A DNA stretch of 60,028 bases from Immundisolibacter sp. (GTDB lineage: Bacteria > Pseudomonadota > Gammaproteobacteria > Immundisolibacterales > Immundisolibacteraceae): positions 1 through 60,028 of the forward strand of contig NZ_JBFIII010000003.1 of NCBI RefSeq assembly GCF_041601295.1, given 5' to 3'. How positions within the stretch are numbered: position 1 is the first letter of the stretch; each line of letters opens with the position of its first letter. A model generated the notes under the pieces. That model was given only the letters and a program-made list of their open reading frames with translations, searched no databases and was not told where the DNA came from. This document shows positions 1 to 9,228 of this stretch, one piece after another. Made by a program: the position numbers and the translations under genes.

Positions 1-971
1 CGACTGTGCCCGGCCATCCGCAGGGCCAGGCTGGCCACCGCCAGCCACGGCTCGGCGCCCTTGCCCACGCCCTTGCAGGCCCGATCCACCAGCGCCGCCT
101 GGGCCCGCAAACTTTGCCAGAATGCCGCCGGCCGACGCCGCTGGGCGCGGGTCAGGAGTTCCCGCCGTCGCGGCGGTTGACCCGCCATATTGCCGTCGAT
201 CAGTCGCTGCAAATCCTGAGTCAGCTGCCACAGCGCGAGGATGGGCGTCTCACCGGCGTCCTTCAAATGTGCCAGTGCCCGGGTCAAGCGCCGCCCATCG
301 CCCGCGAGCACCGCGTCGGCAAGATCCCGCGCGGCAAAGCGCGGGTTGTCGGTCACCGCCTGCAAAACACTGTCGCGGCCCAGCGCCGCGCCCGGCGGGC
401 TGAGCAGCACCAGCTTGTCCAGTTCCTGGGCAGCCACCAACAGGTTGCCTTCCGTGAGATCGGCCAGCAGGCTCGCCGCCGCTTCATTCAGCGCTACTCC
501 CAGCGAGCGGGCACGCGCTACCAGCCAGCGCGGCATCGCGGTCGCCTCCAGCGGCCAGGCGTACATCACCACGCCGGTCGAATCACACGCCCGATACCAG
601 GCACTGTCCCGTACTCGGCGCTCGAATGACTCCCCGGTGAGCAGCAGCAATACATCCGGCGCCGGGTCCTTGGCGTACGCACACAGGGCAGCGCTGCCGT
701 CGTCGCCGAGCTTGCCGCCACCCAGGCGCAGTTCGATCAGTCGCCGCTCGGCAAACAAGGACAGGCTGGCCGCCTCCCCGCCCAGCACGCTCCAGTCGAA
801 ACCACGCTCGACCTCATGCACCACGCGCTCGCCAAACCCCAGCCGCCGCGCTGCCTTGCGCACCGCGCTGGCGGCGTCGGCAACCAGCACAGGTTCTTCC
901 CCCGCGAGCAGATAAATCGGCTGCAAACCCCGCTCAAGCGCGCTGGCAAGCTGCTCTGCCTTGATCTGCAT
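1..971 (-). CDS. holA: DNA polymerase III delta subunit HolA (partial, 3' end outside window)
   Basis: Delta subunit of the DNA polymerase III clamp loader, which opens the beta clamp for loading onto primed DNA. The minus-strand frame is open from ATG at 971 to the window edge, giving at least 323 residues; E. coli HolA has 343, so only a short C-terminus is missing. The N-terminal YLLAGEEPVL segment, the LLLLTGESFERR strand and the segment around NPRFAARDLADAVLAG match the family's order. It lies 14 bp downstream of lptE and is the last visible gene of the leuS-lptE-holA string, a common gammaproteobacterial arrangement. No strong ribosome binding site precedes it, so coupling to lptE is likely. 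Identification is from overall pattern, not from a catalytic motif, because delta lacks a working ATPase site. Confidence 0.9.
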   Translation of the reverse strand, partial: MQIKAEQLASALERGLQPIYLLAGEEPVLVADAASAVRKAARRLGFGERVVHEVERGFDWSVLGGEAASLSLFAERRLIELRLGGGKLGDDGSAALCAYAKDPAPDVLLLLTGESFERRVRDSAWYRACDSTGVVMYAWPLEATAMPRWLVARARSLGVALNEAAASLLADLTEGNLLVAAQELDKLVLLSPPGAALGRDSVLQAVTDNPRFAARDLADAVLAGDGRRLTRALAHLKDAGETPILALWQLTQDLQRLIDGNMAGQPPRRRELLTRAQRRRPAAFWQSLRAQAALVDRACKGVGKGAEPWLAVASLALRMAGHS

Positions 972-985
972 GTCGGAGCCGGCGG

Positions 986-1480
986 TTAGCGCAGCCGCGC
1001 CGCCAGGCGCCGCACGATCTCGCGCACCGACTGATCCAGCAGTTCCACGCGGCCGGCATTAGCCTCGCTCTGGCTGCCGAGCACGTTGCTTTCGTCGTAG
1101 GAAATGTCGCGCAGCAACTCCAGGTTCTGCGGCGCCACCAGGAAGCTGCCATCCCGCCGGCTCAGCTCAAAGCCCAAGGTGTAACGCAACTCGTGCTCCA
1201 ACACCCGGGCGTCGGTGCCCACGGACAGCACACGGGTAGTGAAGGTGGGATCGCTGATACGCAGGACCGAGTCGGCCTCGGTGGCGTCCTCGACCAGGCG
1301 CACGCCGCGGCTGGAAAGCGCCCGGTGCAGCCTGTGACGCAGGTCATAGTCGTAACCCGGGACCTCGATGAATACCGCCCCCACCGTGTCCGGCAGCTGG
1401 TAGTGGCCGCGCACGTGGAAGCCACACCCAACCAGGAACAACAATGCGGCGAATGCCGGAAGGCGCAGAAAAGTGCTCAT
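986..1480 (-). CDS. lptE: LPS-assembly lipoprotein LptE
   Basis: Outer-membrane lipoprotein that plugs the LptD barrel and helps insert lipopolysaccharide into the outer leaflet. The 164-residue product starts with a lipoprotein signal peptide whose lipobox is LVGC, with Cys19 as the acylated residue. The following GFHVRGHYQLP segment and the conserved LRISD and LEHELRYTLGFEL strands are typical of LptE. It sits between leuS (21 bp upstream) and holA, the usual position. The presence of lptE indicates an LPS-bearing outer membrane. Confidence 0.93.
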   Translation of the reverse strand: MSTFLRLPAFAALLFLVGCGFHVRGHYQLPDTVGAVFIEVPGYDYDLRHRLHRALSSRGVRLVEDATEADSVLRISDPTFTTRVLSVGTDARVLEHELRYTLGFELSRRDGSFLVAPQNLELLRDISYDESNVLGSQSEANAGRVELLDQSVREIVRRLAARLR

Positions 1481-1500
1481 GAACGAATTCTCTATGAGTT

Positions 1501-3966
1501 TCAGACGACAATGTTGACCAGCTTGCCTGGCACCACGATCACTTTGCGCACCGCGCCAGCACCGACAAAGCGCTGAACGTTGGGTTCAGCCAACGCCGCG
1601 GCGCAGATCGCGTCATGGTCGGCATCTGCCGACACGCAGACGGTGCCGCGCAGCTTACCGCCCACCTGCACCGCCAACGCGATCTGGGCACGCTCCAGCG
1701 CTGCCGGGTCCACCTGCGGCCAGCCCGCGTGCAGGATGGCACCGTCATGGCCAAGCTGCGCCCACAACACATGCGTGATGTGCGGCACGATCGGTGCCAG
1801 CAGCCGCAACAGGATGGACAGGCCCTCGTCCACCACCGCTCGGTAGCCAGCACCATCGGCCCCGGTGGGTACCGCCAAACGCGACATCTCGTTCAGCATC
1901 TTCATGCCGGCCGACACGATCGTGTTGAACTGGCTCCTGGCGAAGTCATAACTGGCCTGGCTCAGACGCTCGTGCAGCTCCCTGCGTACGGCACGCTGGT
2001 CCGCGTCCAACGCCCCAGCATCGCCGGTCGGCGCGCCTTCGCGCCAGACGATGAAGTCAGCGGCAAACCCCCACAGGCGTTTCAGGAAGCGATTGGCTCC
2101 GGCCACACCCTCATCGGACCACTCCAATGCCTGGTCGGGCGGTGCGGCGAAAATAGTAAACAGGCGCGCCGTGTCGGCGCCGTAACGGTCGATCAGCGCC
2201 TGCGGGTCGACCGTGTTGCCCTTGGACTTGGACATCTTGGAGCCATCCTTGAGCACCATGCCCTGCGTCAGCAGACGCGTGAACGGCTCGTCGACCTGCA
2301 CCAGACCCTCGTCCCGCATCAACTTGGTAAAAAAGCGCGCGTACAGCAAGTGCAGGATGGCGTGTTCGATGCCGCCGACGTACTGGTCCACCGGCAACCA
2401 GCTGTTGGCACGCCCGTCCAGCATGGCGCTGTCCAGGTCCGGGCAGGAGAAGCGGGCGAAGTACCAGGACGACTCGAAGAACGTGTCGAAGGTGTCGGTC
2501 TCGCGCCGCGCCGGGCGGCCGCAGTCCGGGCAGGTAGTCTGGTAGAACTGGGGCATGCGCGTCAGCGGCGAGCCGCTGCCGTCCACCGTCACGTCCTCGG
2601 GTAGAACCACCGGCAGTTGCTCGTCCGGCACCGCCACGGGGCCACACGCTTCGCAATGAATCACCGGAATCGGGCAGCCCCAGTAGCGCTGACGCGACAC
2701 GCCCCAGTCGCGCAGGCGGTACTGCACGCGCCGGGCACCCGTACCGCGCGCTTCGGCCAGGTCGGCAATGGCGTCGAACGCTGCCTGAAATTCCAGGCCG
2801 TCATAGGGTCCGGAGTTGATCAGCAGGCCCTTGTCAGTGAACGCGGCGTGCGCGACCAGACTTGCCGGATCGCCGTCGAATCCGGCCGGTGCCACCACCG
2901 GCGTGATCGGCAGCCGGTACTGGCGGGCGAATTCCCAGTCGCGCTGGTCGTGGCCGGGCACGGCCATGATGGCGCCCTCGCCGTAGTCCATCAGCACGAA
3001 ATTGGCTACCCACACCGGCAGCTGCGCACCGGTCAGCGGGTGCACGGCGCGCAGGCCGGTGTCGACACCGAGCTTGTCCTGGGTCTGCATGGCCGCCTCG
3101 CTGGTCTCGCGGGGCTTGAGCGCGTCGATGGCCGACGCCAGGCCAGAATCGGCCGCCGCCACCTGGCGCGCCAGCGGGTGATCAGCGGCGACGGCCATGT
3201 AAGTGGCGCCGTACAGTGTGTCCGGCCGGGTGGTATACACCTTCAGTGGGCCGTAACCGGGCACCTCGAAACTCAGCTCAATGCCTACCGAGCGGCCAAT
3301 CCAGTTGCGCTGCATGGTCTTGACCGGCTCGGGCCAGTCGAGCTCATCCAGGCCGGCCAACAGCTCGTCTGCGTAGTCGGTGATGCGCAAAAACCATTGC
3401 GGAATCTCGCGCCGCTCCACCAGGGCGCCGGAGCGCCAGCCACGGCCGTCGATCACCTGCTCGTTGGCCAGCACGGTCTGGTCGACCGGGTCCCAGTTGA
3501 CCGCCGCCAACCGGCGGTAGGCCAGGCCTTTTTTCAGCAGCCGCGTGAACAGCCACTGCTCCCAGCGGTAGTACTCGGGCCGGCAGGTGGCGATCTCACG
3601 CCGCCAGTCGTAGGCAAAGCCCAGGCGCTGCAGCTGCGTGCGCATGTGGTCGATGTTGTCGTAAGTCCAGCGCGACGGCGCAATACCGCGCTGGATGGCG
3701 GCGTTCTCGGCCGGCATGCCAAAGGCGTCCCAACCCATCGGTTGCAACACGCGACGTCCCTGCATGGTCTGATAGCGCGCCAGCACATCGCCGATGGTGT
3801 AGTTGCGCACGTGCCCCATGTGCAACGCACCCGACGGATACGGGAACATGGACAGGCAGTAGAACTTATCGCCCGGACCGTCGTCGGCTACTGCGAAAGT
3901 GTGATGTTCCTGCCACCAGGTCTGGGCCTGGGTTTCGACCGTGGCGGCGTGGTACTGGCGATTCAT
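1501..3966 (-). CDS. leuS: Leucyl-tRNA synthetase
   Basis: Class I aminoacyl-tRNA synthetase charging tRNA-Leu. The 821-residue product has the HMGH form of the HIGH signature at about residues 49-52 and KMSKS at about 577-581, separated by a CP1 editing domain (TRPDTLYGATYMAV region). A zinc-ribbon-like stretch with CEACGP and CPDCGR is also visible. The longest frame starts at a TTG at 3990, but the ATG at 3966 gives MNRQYHAATVE, which aligns with the normal LeuS N-terminus, so I use it. The gene is 37 bp downstream of lnt and feeds into lptE. Confidence 0.97.
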   Translation of the reverse strand: MNRQYHAATVETQAQTWWQEHHTFAVADDGPGDKFYCLSMFPYPSGALHMGHVRNYTIGDVLARYQTMQGRRVLQPMGWDAFGMPAENAAIQRGIAPSRWTYDNIDHMRTQLQRLGFAYDWRREIATCRPEYYRWEQWLFTRLLKKGLAYRRLAAVNWDPVDQTVLANEQVIDGRGWRSGALVERREIPQWFLRITDYADELLAGLDELDWPEPVKTMQRNWIGRSVGIELSFEVPGYGPLKVYTTRPDTLYGATYMAVAADHPLARQVAAADSGLASAIDALKPRETSEAAMQTQDKLGVDTGLRAVHPLTGAQLPVWVANFVLMDYGEGAIMAVPGHDQRDWEFARQYRLPITPVVAPAGFDGDPASLVAHAAFTDKGLLINSGPYDGLEFQAAFDAIADLAEARGTGARRVQYRLRDWGVSRQRYWGCPIPVIHCEACGPVAVPDEQLPVVLPEDVTVDGSGSPLTRMPQFYQTTCPDCGRPARRETDTFDTFFESSWYFARFSCPDLDSAMLDGRANSWLPVDQYVGGIEHAILHLLYARFFTKLMRDEGLVQVDEPFTRLLTQGMVLKDGSKMSKSKGNTVDPQALIDRYGADTARLFTIFAAPPDQALEWSDEGVAGANRFLKRLWGFAADFIVWREGAPTGDAGALDADQRAVRRELHERLSQASYDFARSQFNTIVSAGMKMLNEMSRLAVPTGADGAGYRAVVDEGLSILLRLLAPIVPHITHVLWAQLGHDGAILHAGWPQVDPAALERAQIALAVQVGGKLRGTVCVSADADHDAICAAALAEPNVQRFVGAGAVRKVIVVPGKLVNIVV

Positions 3967-4003
3967 GAAGGACTGCGCAAGGGGCGGCAAAAAAGACCGG
4001 CGA

Positions 4004-5488
4004 TTATAGCCGTCGACCCGAGCCCACCCGGCCTTTCCACCCGCCGGCCAGGCACAGCGCCAGGCACAGCAGCGTCACCGGCATCTCGCCGAAGCGCGCA
4101 AACGGCGTCAAACCCCGCCGGGGCACCACTTCGCCGCGCAACACGGTCGGCTCGAACGGCGCCGCGCGGGACGTCACCCGACCACGGTGGTCGATGATGG
4201 CGGTAAGACCCGTGTTGGTGGCGCGGGCGATGGGCCGGCCCAGTTCACGCGCCCGCATGCGGGCGATATCGAGGTGCTGCGGCGGGGCGATGGAATCGCC
4301 AAACCAGGCGTCGTTGCTGATGTTGATGAGCCAGTCGGCCGCGGCGCCGGCGCGCAGCTCCTGCGGAAACAGAATCTCGTAACACACCGACGCGGCCACG
4401 CGCGAGTCACCCACCTGCAACAGCGGCTGGTCGGTACCACCGGCCGAAAAATCCGACATCGGCACTGCCAGCAGATCAAGCACCGGACCAATTTGGTTTT
4501 TTAGCGGCACGTACTCGCCAAACGGCACCAAGTGCCGCTTGCGGTACTCACCGCCCGGGCCCGTCAACTGCACCAGGGCATTGTAGTAGCGGCCATCGGC
4601 GTCCTCGGTTGGCATGCCGATCAGCAGTGCGGCACTACCGGCCGCCGCCCGCAGCGCCGCGAAATAGCCAGGATCGACCTGGCTTGGCAAGGCCGGCACG
4701 GCGTTCTCCGGCCAGATCACCGCGTCGGCATCGAACTGTCCGACACTCAGGCGCCGGTAGCGATCCAGCGTGGCCTCGAAATAGGCCGGGTCCCATTTCA
4801 TCTGTTGCTCGACGTTGCCCTGCACCAGGGCCAGGCGCACCGGCGACCCGGCCGGCTGTGTCCACTCGATCCTGTCCAGTGCCAGCCCGCCGGTCGTCAG
4901 CAAAATGAACATGGCCGCTGCCGGCCAGCGCCATCGAGTCCGGGTCGACAGGTAGACCAGCAAAGCCGCCGCCGCAACCAGCACAAGCCCGACCCCGGCC
5001 ACGCCGACCAGTGGCGCGAAGGCGCCGAGCGGGCTGTCGATCTGGCTGTAACCGGGCGCCAGCCACGGGAAGCCGGTCAGCAGCCAGGAGCGTAGCCATT
5101 CGCTGAGCCCGAGCGTCCCCGGCGCGGCAAGTAAAAAAGCACCCTCACGCGTGCCAAGACGTCTGGCCACATACAGCGCCAGCGCCGGAAACAGCGCCAG
5201 ATAGGCCACCAGGGCCGCAGTAGTGATGGTCGCGCTGGCGACATCCATGTTGCCGTAGCGGTAGCAGCTGACGAAGATCCAGTGCACACCACCGCCGAAC
5301 CACGCCAGACCGAACACGTAACCTCGCGCCGCCGCCTGCCGCGCCGTGCCCCGCATGGCCAAAATCAGCAATCCAGCCAGCGCCAGCAGGGGCAGCTGCC
5401 ACCAGCCAAAGGGCGCATAGGCAAACGGCATCAGCCCGCCGGCCGCGGCTGCCAGCAACAGCCCGGTGCGGGGCTTTAGCGGCTTCAC
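4004..5488 (-). CDS. lnt: Apolipoprotein N-acyltransferase Lnt
   Basis: Inner-membrane enzyme that adds the third acyl chain to the N-terminal cysteine of lipoproteins. After about six hydrophobic segments in the first 200 residues comes a nitrilase-like domain with the catalytic set Glu261 (WPENAVP), Lys317 (YRKRHLVPFGEY) and Cys369 (SVCYEILFP). The frame stays open upstream into corC, but that part is antisense to no known domain. The GTG at 5488 lies 8 bp after the corC stop and gives a 494-residue protein, close to the 512 of E. coli, so I take it as the start. CorC and Lnt are adjacent in most gammaproteobacteria. Confidence 0.94.
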   Translation of the reverse strand: MKPLKPRTGLLLAAAAGGLMPFAYAPFGWWQLPLLALAGLLILAMRGTARQAAARGYVFGLAWFGGGVHWIFVSCYRYGNMDVASATITTAALVAYLALFPALALYVARRLGTREGAFLLAAPGTLGLSEWLRSWLLTGFPWLAPGYSQIDSPLGAFAPLVGVAGVGLVLVAAAALLVYLSTRTRWRWPAAAMFILLTTGGLALDRIEWTQPAGSPVRLALVQGNVEQQMKWDPAYFEATLDRYRRLSVGQFDADAVIWPENAVPALPSQVDPGYFAALRAAAGSAALLIGMPTEDADGRYYNALVQLTGPGGEYRKRHLVPFGEYVPLKNQIGPVLDLLAVPMSDFSAGGTDQPLLQVGDSRVAASVCYEILFPQELRAGAAADWLINISNDAWFGDSIAPPQHLDIARMRARELGRPIARATNTGLTAIIDHRGRVTSRAAPFEPTVLRGEVVPRRGLTPFARFGEMPVTLLCLALCLAGGWKGRVGSGRRL

Positions 5489-5495
5489 CGGCGTC

Positions 5496-6350
5496 TTAAC
5501 CGTCGTCGGATTCGAGCACCGACAGGTCCTGACGCCGCACCACCATCTGGTCGATGCGCGGCCCCTCGGCGGCCGCCACCTCGAACTCGAAACCCTGGTA
5601 CTGGAGCCGCTCCCCGGCATCCGGCAAATGCCCGAACTGGTGCGCCACCAGGCCGCCGATGGTGTCGAACTCAGCGTCGCTGAAACTGACACCAAAATGT
5701 TCATTGAACGCCTCAATCGGCGCCAGCCCCTGCACCCGCACACTGCCATCGGCATCCGGCTCGATGAAGGCTTCATCCTCGTCGATGTCGTACTCGTCCT
5801 CGATCTCGCCCACGATCTGTTCCAGCACGTCCTCGATGGTGACCATGCCAGCCACGCCGCCGTACTCGTCCACCACCACCGCCATGTGATTGCGGCTCTG
5901 GCGAAACTCACGTAGCAGCACGTTAAGGCGCTTGCTTTGCGGCACAAAGGCGGCCGGCCGCAACACGTCGCGCAGGTTGAACTGAACCTCCTTGCCTGGC
6001 TCCAAGTAAGCCAGCAGGTCTTTCGCCAGAAGGCAGCCGATGACCTCGTCGCGGTCCTCGCCGATTACCGGGTAGCGCGAGTGACCGCTGGCCACCACCA
6101 CCTGCACCATGCCCTCCAGGTCATCGTCACGGCGCATCACCACCATCTGCGAGCGCGGCACCATGACATCACGCACCTGGCGTTCGCCCATGGTGAGCAC
6201 GCCCTCGATCATGCTCAAGGTGCCGGCATCCAGTACCGCTGCATCGGCGGCGTTTTTCAGATGCCGCATCAAGCGCTCGCGGTCGAACGGCTCGCCAAAC
6301 AAGGCGTGGCCAATGCGCTGCAACAAACCGTAGTGGGCGTCGGTACTCAC
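5496..6350 (-). CDS. corC: CorC/YbeX-type CBS-domain protein
   Basis: Cytoplasmic protein of the CorC/HlyC family, named for an effect on CorA-dependent magnesium/cobalt efflux; its exact role is unsettled. The 284 residues hold two CBS motifs (around RDVMVPRSQMVV and the VVDEYGGVAGMVTIEDVLEQIVGEIEDEYD segment, split here for length) and the C-terminal transporter-associated domain (DTIGGLVAHQFGHLP). No transmembrane DUF21 domain is present, which fits CorC rather than larger HlyC-like membrane proteins. Its start overlaps the ybeY stop by 4 bases, and lnt follows 8 bp after its stop. Confidence 0.92.
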   Translation of the reverse strand: MSTDAHYGLLQRIGHALFGEPFDRERLMRHLKNAADAAVLDAGTLSMIEGVLTMGERQVRDVMVPRSQMVVMRRDDDLEGMVQVVVASGHSRYPVIGEDRDEVIGCLLAKDLLAYLEPGKEVQFNLRDVLRPAAFVPQSKRLNVLLREFRQSRNHMAVVVDEYGGVAGMVTIEDVLEQIVGEIEDEYDIDEDEAFIEPDADGSVRVQGLAPIEAFNEHFGVSFSDAEFDTIGGLVAHQFGHLPDAGERLQYQGFEFEVAAAEGPRIDQMVVRRQDLSVLESDDG

Positions 6351-6835
6351 GACTGCTGGTACGGGTGGGGCAGCCCAAGTTCCGCCATGACACGGGTTTC
6401 AAGCGCTTCCATGGCCAGGCGGGGCGACTGCTGGTCGTGATTGTGCCCGGCCAGATGCAACACGCCGTGAATCAGCAAATGCGCCAGACGCTGGTCGAAG
6501 CTCATGCCGTAGGCCAGGGCCTCGGCCTGCACGACCGGCAAGCACAGGACGATGTCACCCAGCGGCCGCGGCTCGTCTGGCGGGGCCGGAAAGTCGTCTG
6601 CCAAGGGAAAAGACAACACATTCGGGGCGTAGTCCTTGCCGCGGTAGTCGCGGTTCAGCACCACGGCTTCGGCCTCGTCCACCAGGCGCACCGCGAGGCT
6701 GACGTGGGCCAGGCCGAGCGCCGCCAAACCGGCTGCCACCCAGGCGGCAAACACCGCGTCGGTCGGCGCCGCAACGGCACTGGCCCGATCGACATCAACT
6801 TCGGTCGCCGGCAGGGGGCTCGACTTCGCGCTCAT
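6347..6835 (-). CDS. ybeY: Endoribonuclease YbeY
   Basis: Metal-dependent endoribonuclease needed for 16S rRNA 3' maturation and ribosome quality control. The zinc-binding signature is read as HGVLHLAGHNHD near the C-terminus, matching the H-x3-H-x5-H pattern. The frame extends upstream through phoH sequence, but the ATG at 6835 gives a 162-residue protein of normal family length. With that start it overlaps the phoH 3' end by 41 bp, a large overlap that suggests translational coupling. The phoH-ybeY-corC-lnt order is conserved in gammaproteobacteria. Confidence 0.93.
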   Translation of the reverse strand: MSAKSSPLPATEVDVDRASAVAAPTDAVFAAWVAAGLAALGLAHVSLAVRLVDEAEAVVLNRDYRGKDYAPNVLSFPLADDFPAPPDEPRPLGDIVLCLPVVQAEALAYGMSFDQRLAHLLIHGVLHLAGHNHDQQSPRLAMEALETRVMAELGLPHPYQQS

Positions 6836-7796
6836 AGGCATTGACGATACGTTCCACCAGCGGATGGCGGACCACGTCGCGGGCTGTGAAAAAATTGAAG
6901 GAAATACCCTCGACGTCCTTGAGCACGCCGAGGACATGTTTGAGCCCCGAGCGCCGATTCGGCGGCAGATCGACCTGCGTCACATCACCGGTGATCACCG
7001 CTGTTGAGCCAAAACCGAGCCGCGTCAGGAACATTTTCATCTGCTCGGGCGTGGTGTTCTGTGCCTCGTCAAGGATGATGAAGGCCTCGTTCAGCGTGCG
7101 CCCGCGCATATAGGCCAGCGGCGCAATCTCGATTACATGCCGTTCGATGAGTTTGCTCACCTTCTCGAACGTCAGCATCTCGTACAGCGCGTCATAGATC
7201 GGTCGCAGGTACGGGTCGACTTTTTGTGCCAGATCACCCGGCAGGAAACCGAGTTTCTCCCCCGCTTCCACGGCCGGACGCACCAACACCAGGCGCTGTA
7301 CGCGTTCTTCCAGCAGCGCCTGGACGGCGCAGGCAACAGCAAGATAGGTCTTGCCCGTGCCGGCCGGCCCGACGGCAAACACAATATTGTTCTTCCGGAT
7401 GTTGTCCAGGTACTCGGACTGGCGCTGGCCACGGGCACGCACCATCTGCCGCCGACCCACCGCAACCACCGCGGCTGACTCAGATACAGGCTGCGCCTGT
7501 CCGGACAGACTGGCGCGAACCAACAGGTGCACCTTGGCCGCGGACAGCTCCTCGCTGCCGGCAGTTTCGTCGTACATGGACTGCAAGGCATGTCGGGCGC
7601 CACTGACCGACTCGGTCACGCCAGTGATGGAAAACTGATGGCCGTGGCGCCGGATGGTTACGCCAAAATGACTCTCCAGCTGGCCAATGTGCTCGTCGAG
7701 CGGCCCGCACAGGCGGGCCAGGCGCGCGTTATCGCCAGGTTCGAGGGTGACTTCCGCCACCTCTGGAGGCGAATTCAAGCCAACCGTTACCGTCAC
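6795..7796 (-). CDS. ybeZ: PhoH-like ATPase (YbeZ)
   Basis: PhoH family P-loop ATPase that partners with YbeY in RNA metabolism. The 333 residues include Walker A GPAGTGKTYLAV and Walker B FIILDEAQNTTPEQM, followed by the family-typical RLGFGSTAVITGDVTQVDLP segment. The N-terminal portion resembles a KH-like nucleic-acid-binding region. Its ATG overlaps the miaB stop by 4 bases. The symbol follows E. coli usage; many annotations call it PhoH. Confidence 0.93.
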   Translation of the reverse strand: MTVTVGLNSPPEVAEVTLEPGDNARLARLCGPLDEHIGQLESHFGVTIRRHGHQFSITGVTESVSGARHALQSMYDETAGSEELSAAKVHLLVRASLSGQAQPVSESAAVVAVGRRQMVRARGQRQSEYLDNIRKNNIVFAVGPAGTGKTYLAVACAVQALLEERVQRLVLVRPAVEAGEKLGFLPGDLAQKVDPYLRPIYDALYEMLTFEKVSKLIERHVIEIAPLAYMRGRTLNEAFIILDEAQNTTPEQMKMFLTRLGFGSTAVITGDVTQVDLPPNRRSGLKHVLGVLKDVEGISFNFFTARDVVRHPLVERIVNAYEREVEPPAGDRS

Positions 7797-9139
7797 GCGG
7801 CGTGACGCGAGGCAACCAACTCGCCGCGCAGAGTATGGACAGAAACCGCGTTGATCTTCACATCCACCATCTGGCCCGCGAGCTGCTCATCGGCGGCGAA
7901 GTTTACCACCCGATTGTGACTGATCCGCCCCTGCATACGGCCCTGCCCGCGTTTGGCCGGACCTTCCACCAACACCCGCTGAACGCTGCCCACCAGGCGC
8001 TCGACGAAGGCTTGTGACCGGTTCGCAACCAGCGTTTGCAGACGACCCAGACGCTCTTTCTTCACCTCGGGCGGCGTGTCATCGGCCAGCGCCGCCGCCG
8101 GCGTACCGGGCCGGGCGCTGTAGACGAAGCTGTATGCCTCATCGAAACTGGCCGCCTCCACCAGCGCCAGGGTGGCGGCGAAGTCCTCCTCGGTTTCACC
8201 AGGAAAACCGACGATGAGGTCCGTGGTCAGACTGATCCCCGGCCGCGCCTGACGTACCCGCCCGATCTTGGCCAGGTACTCGGCTACGGTATGGCCGCGC
8301 TTCATGGCCCGCAGGATGCTGTCAGAACCGCTTTGCACCGGCAAATGCAGGTGCGCCGCCAGCTTGGGCACCTCGGCATAGGTATCGCTCAGGCGGTCGG
8401 TAAACTCGACCGGGTGTGACGTGGTGAAGCGAATGCGGGCGATGGCGTCGATCTGCGCCACCTGCCTGATCAGTTCGGCCAGGTCGGCCGTGCCGCCGCG
8501 CGGGGTTGTGCCCAAATACGCGTTGACGTTCTGCCCCAGCAAGGTCACCTCACGGGAGCCCTGCTCGGCGTGCACCGCGACTTCGGTCAAAACATCCAGC
8601 AGCGGGCGGCTGAACTCCTCGCCCCGGGTGTAGGGCACCACGCAAAAACTACAGTACTTGGAACAGCCCTCCATCACCGACACGAATGCGGCCGGGCCGC
8701 GCGCCCGTGGCAGCGGCAAGCGGTCGAATTTTTCGATCTCCGGAAAACTCACGTCCACCGCGGCCCGGCGACCCTGGGCCTGGTTCAGCAATTGCGGCAG
8801 GCGATGGATTGTCTGCGGCCCGAATACCAGGTCCACATAGGGCGCCCGTTGGCGCAGGCGCTCGCCCTCCTGGCTAGCGACACAGCCACCGACACCGATA
8901 ACCAGTTCCGGGCGATGGCGCTTGTAATCGTGCCACCACGCACCGAGCTCCGAGAACACTTTCTCCTGGGCCTTCTCGCGGATGGAGCAGGTGTTCAGCA
9001 GCAGCACGTCTGCCTCGGCGGGGTCGGCCGTGACCTCAAGCCCATGCGACTGCGCCAGCACATCGGCGATGCGCTGTGAGTCGTACACGTTCATCTGGCA
9101 GCCAAAGGTCTTGAGGTGCAGTTTTCGAAGCGGATTCAT
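7793..9139 (-). CDS. miaB: tRNA-2-methylthio-N6-dimethylallyladenosine synthase MiaB
   Basis: Radical SAM methylthiotransferase that modifies A37 of tRNAs reading codons beginning with U. The N-terminal domain carries the auxiliary-cluster cysteines in TFGCQMN (Cys14), NTCSIREKAQE and VGGCVASQEG. The radical SAM motif is CSKYCSFC, and a TRAM domain closes the C-terminus. An ATG at 9139 (MNPLRKLHLKTFGCQMN) is preferred to the longer frame start at 9175, giving 448 residues. It is the first gene of the minus-strand string and faces mnmG, another tRNA modification gene, across 89 bp. It needs iron-sulfur clusters, which the SUF operon in this window could supply. Confidence 0.96.
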   Translation of the reverse strand: MNPLRKLHLKTFGCQMNVYDSQRIADVLAQSHGLEVTADPAEADVLLLNTCSIREKAQEKVFSELGAWWHDYKRHRPELVIGVGGCVASQEGERLRQRAPYVDLVFGPQTIHRLPQLLNQAQGRRAAVDVSFPEIEKFDRLPLPRARGPAAFVSVMEGCSKYCSFCVVPYTRGEEFSRPLLDVLTEVAVHAEQGSREVTLLGQNVNAYLGTTPRGGTADLAELIRQVAQIDAIARIRFTTSHPVEFTDRLSDTYAEVPKLAAHLHLPVQSGSDSILRAMKRGHTVAEYLAKIGRVRQARPGISLTTDLIVGFPGETEEDFAATLALVEAASFDEAYSFVYSARPGTPAAALADDTPPEVKKERLGRLQTLVANRSQAFVERLVGSVQRVLVEGPAKRGQGRMQGRISHNRVVNFAADEQLAGQMVDVKINAVSVHTLRGELVASRHAA

Positions 9140-9228
9140 AGGGCGGGGTGGCGGCCGCGTGCCGCCTGGCAGCAAAACGCAAGGCCGCCTATCATAACGG
9201 TTTTTTCTCGTCCACCCTGGTCCTTTCC
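9140..9228. promoter_or_regulatory. Divergent miaB/mnmG intergenic region with candidate -10 elements
   Basis: This 89-bp gap must hold promoters for both divergent units. The near-symmetric stretch CTATCATAAC at about 9189-9198 reads TATCAT on the plus strand and TATGAT on the minus strand, each close to a sigma-70 -10 hexamer. I see no convincing -35 partner for either, so this is only a candidate. Confidence 0.25.

Noticed and set aside
2617..4197. Long 526-codon plus-strand frame opposite leuS
   Set aside because: It is a shadow of leuS: long antisense frames are common in GC-rich genes, and the sequence is rich in His, Gln and Arg with no domain.
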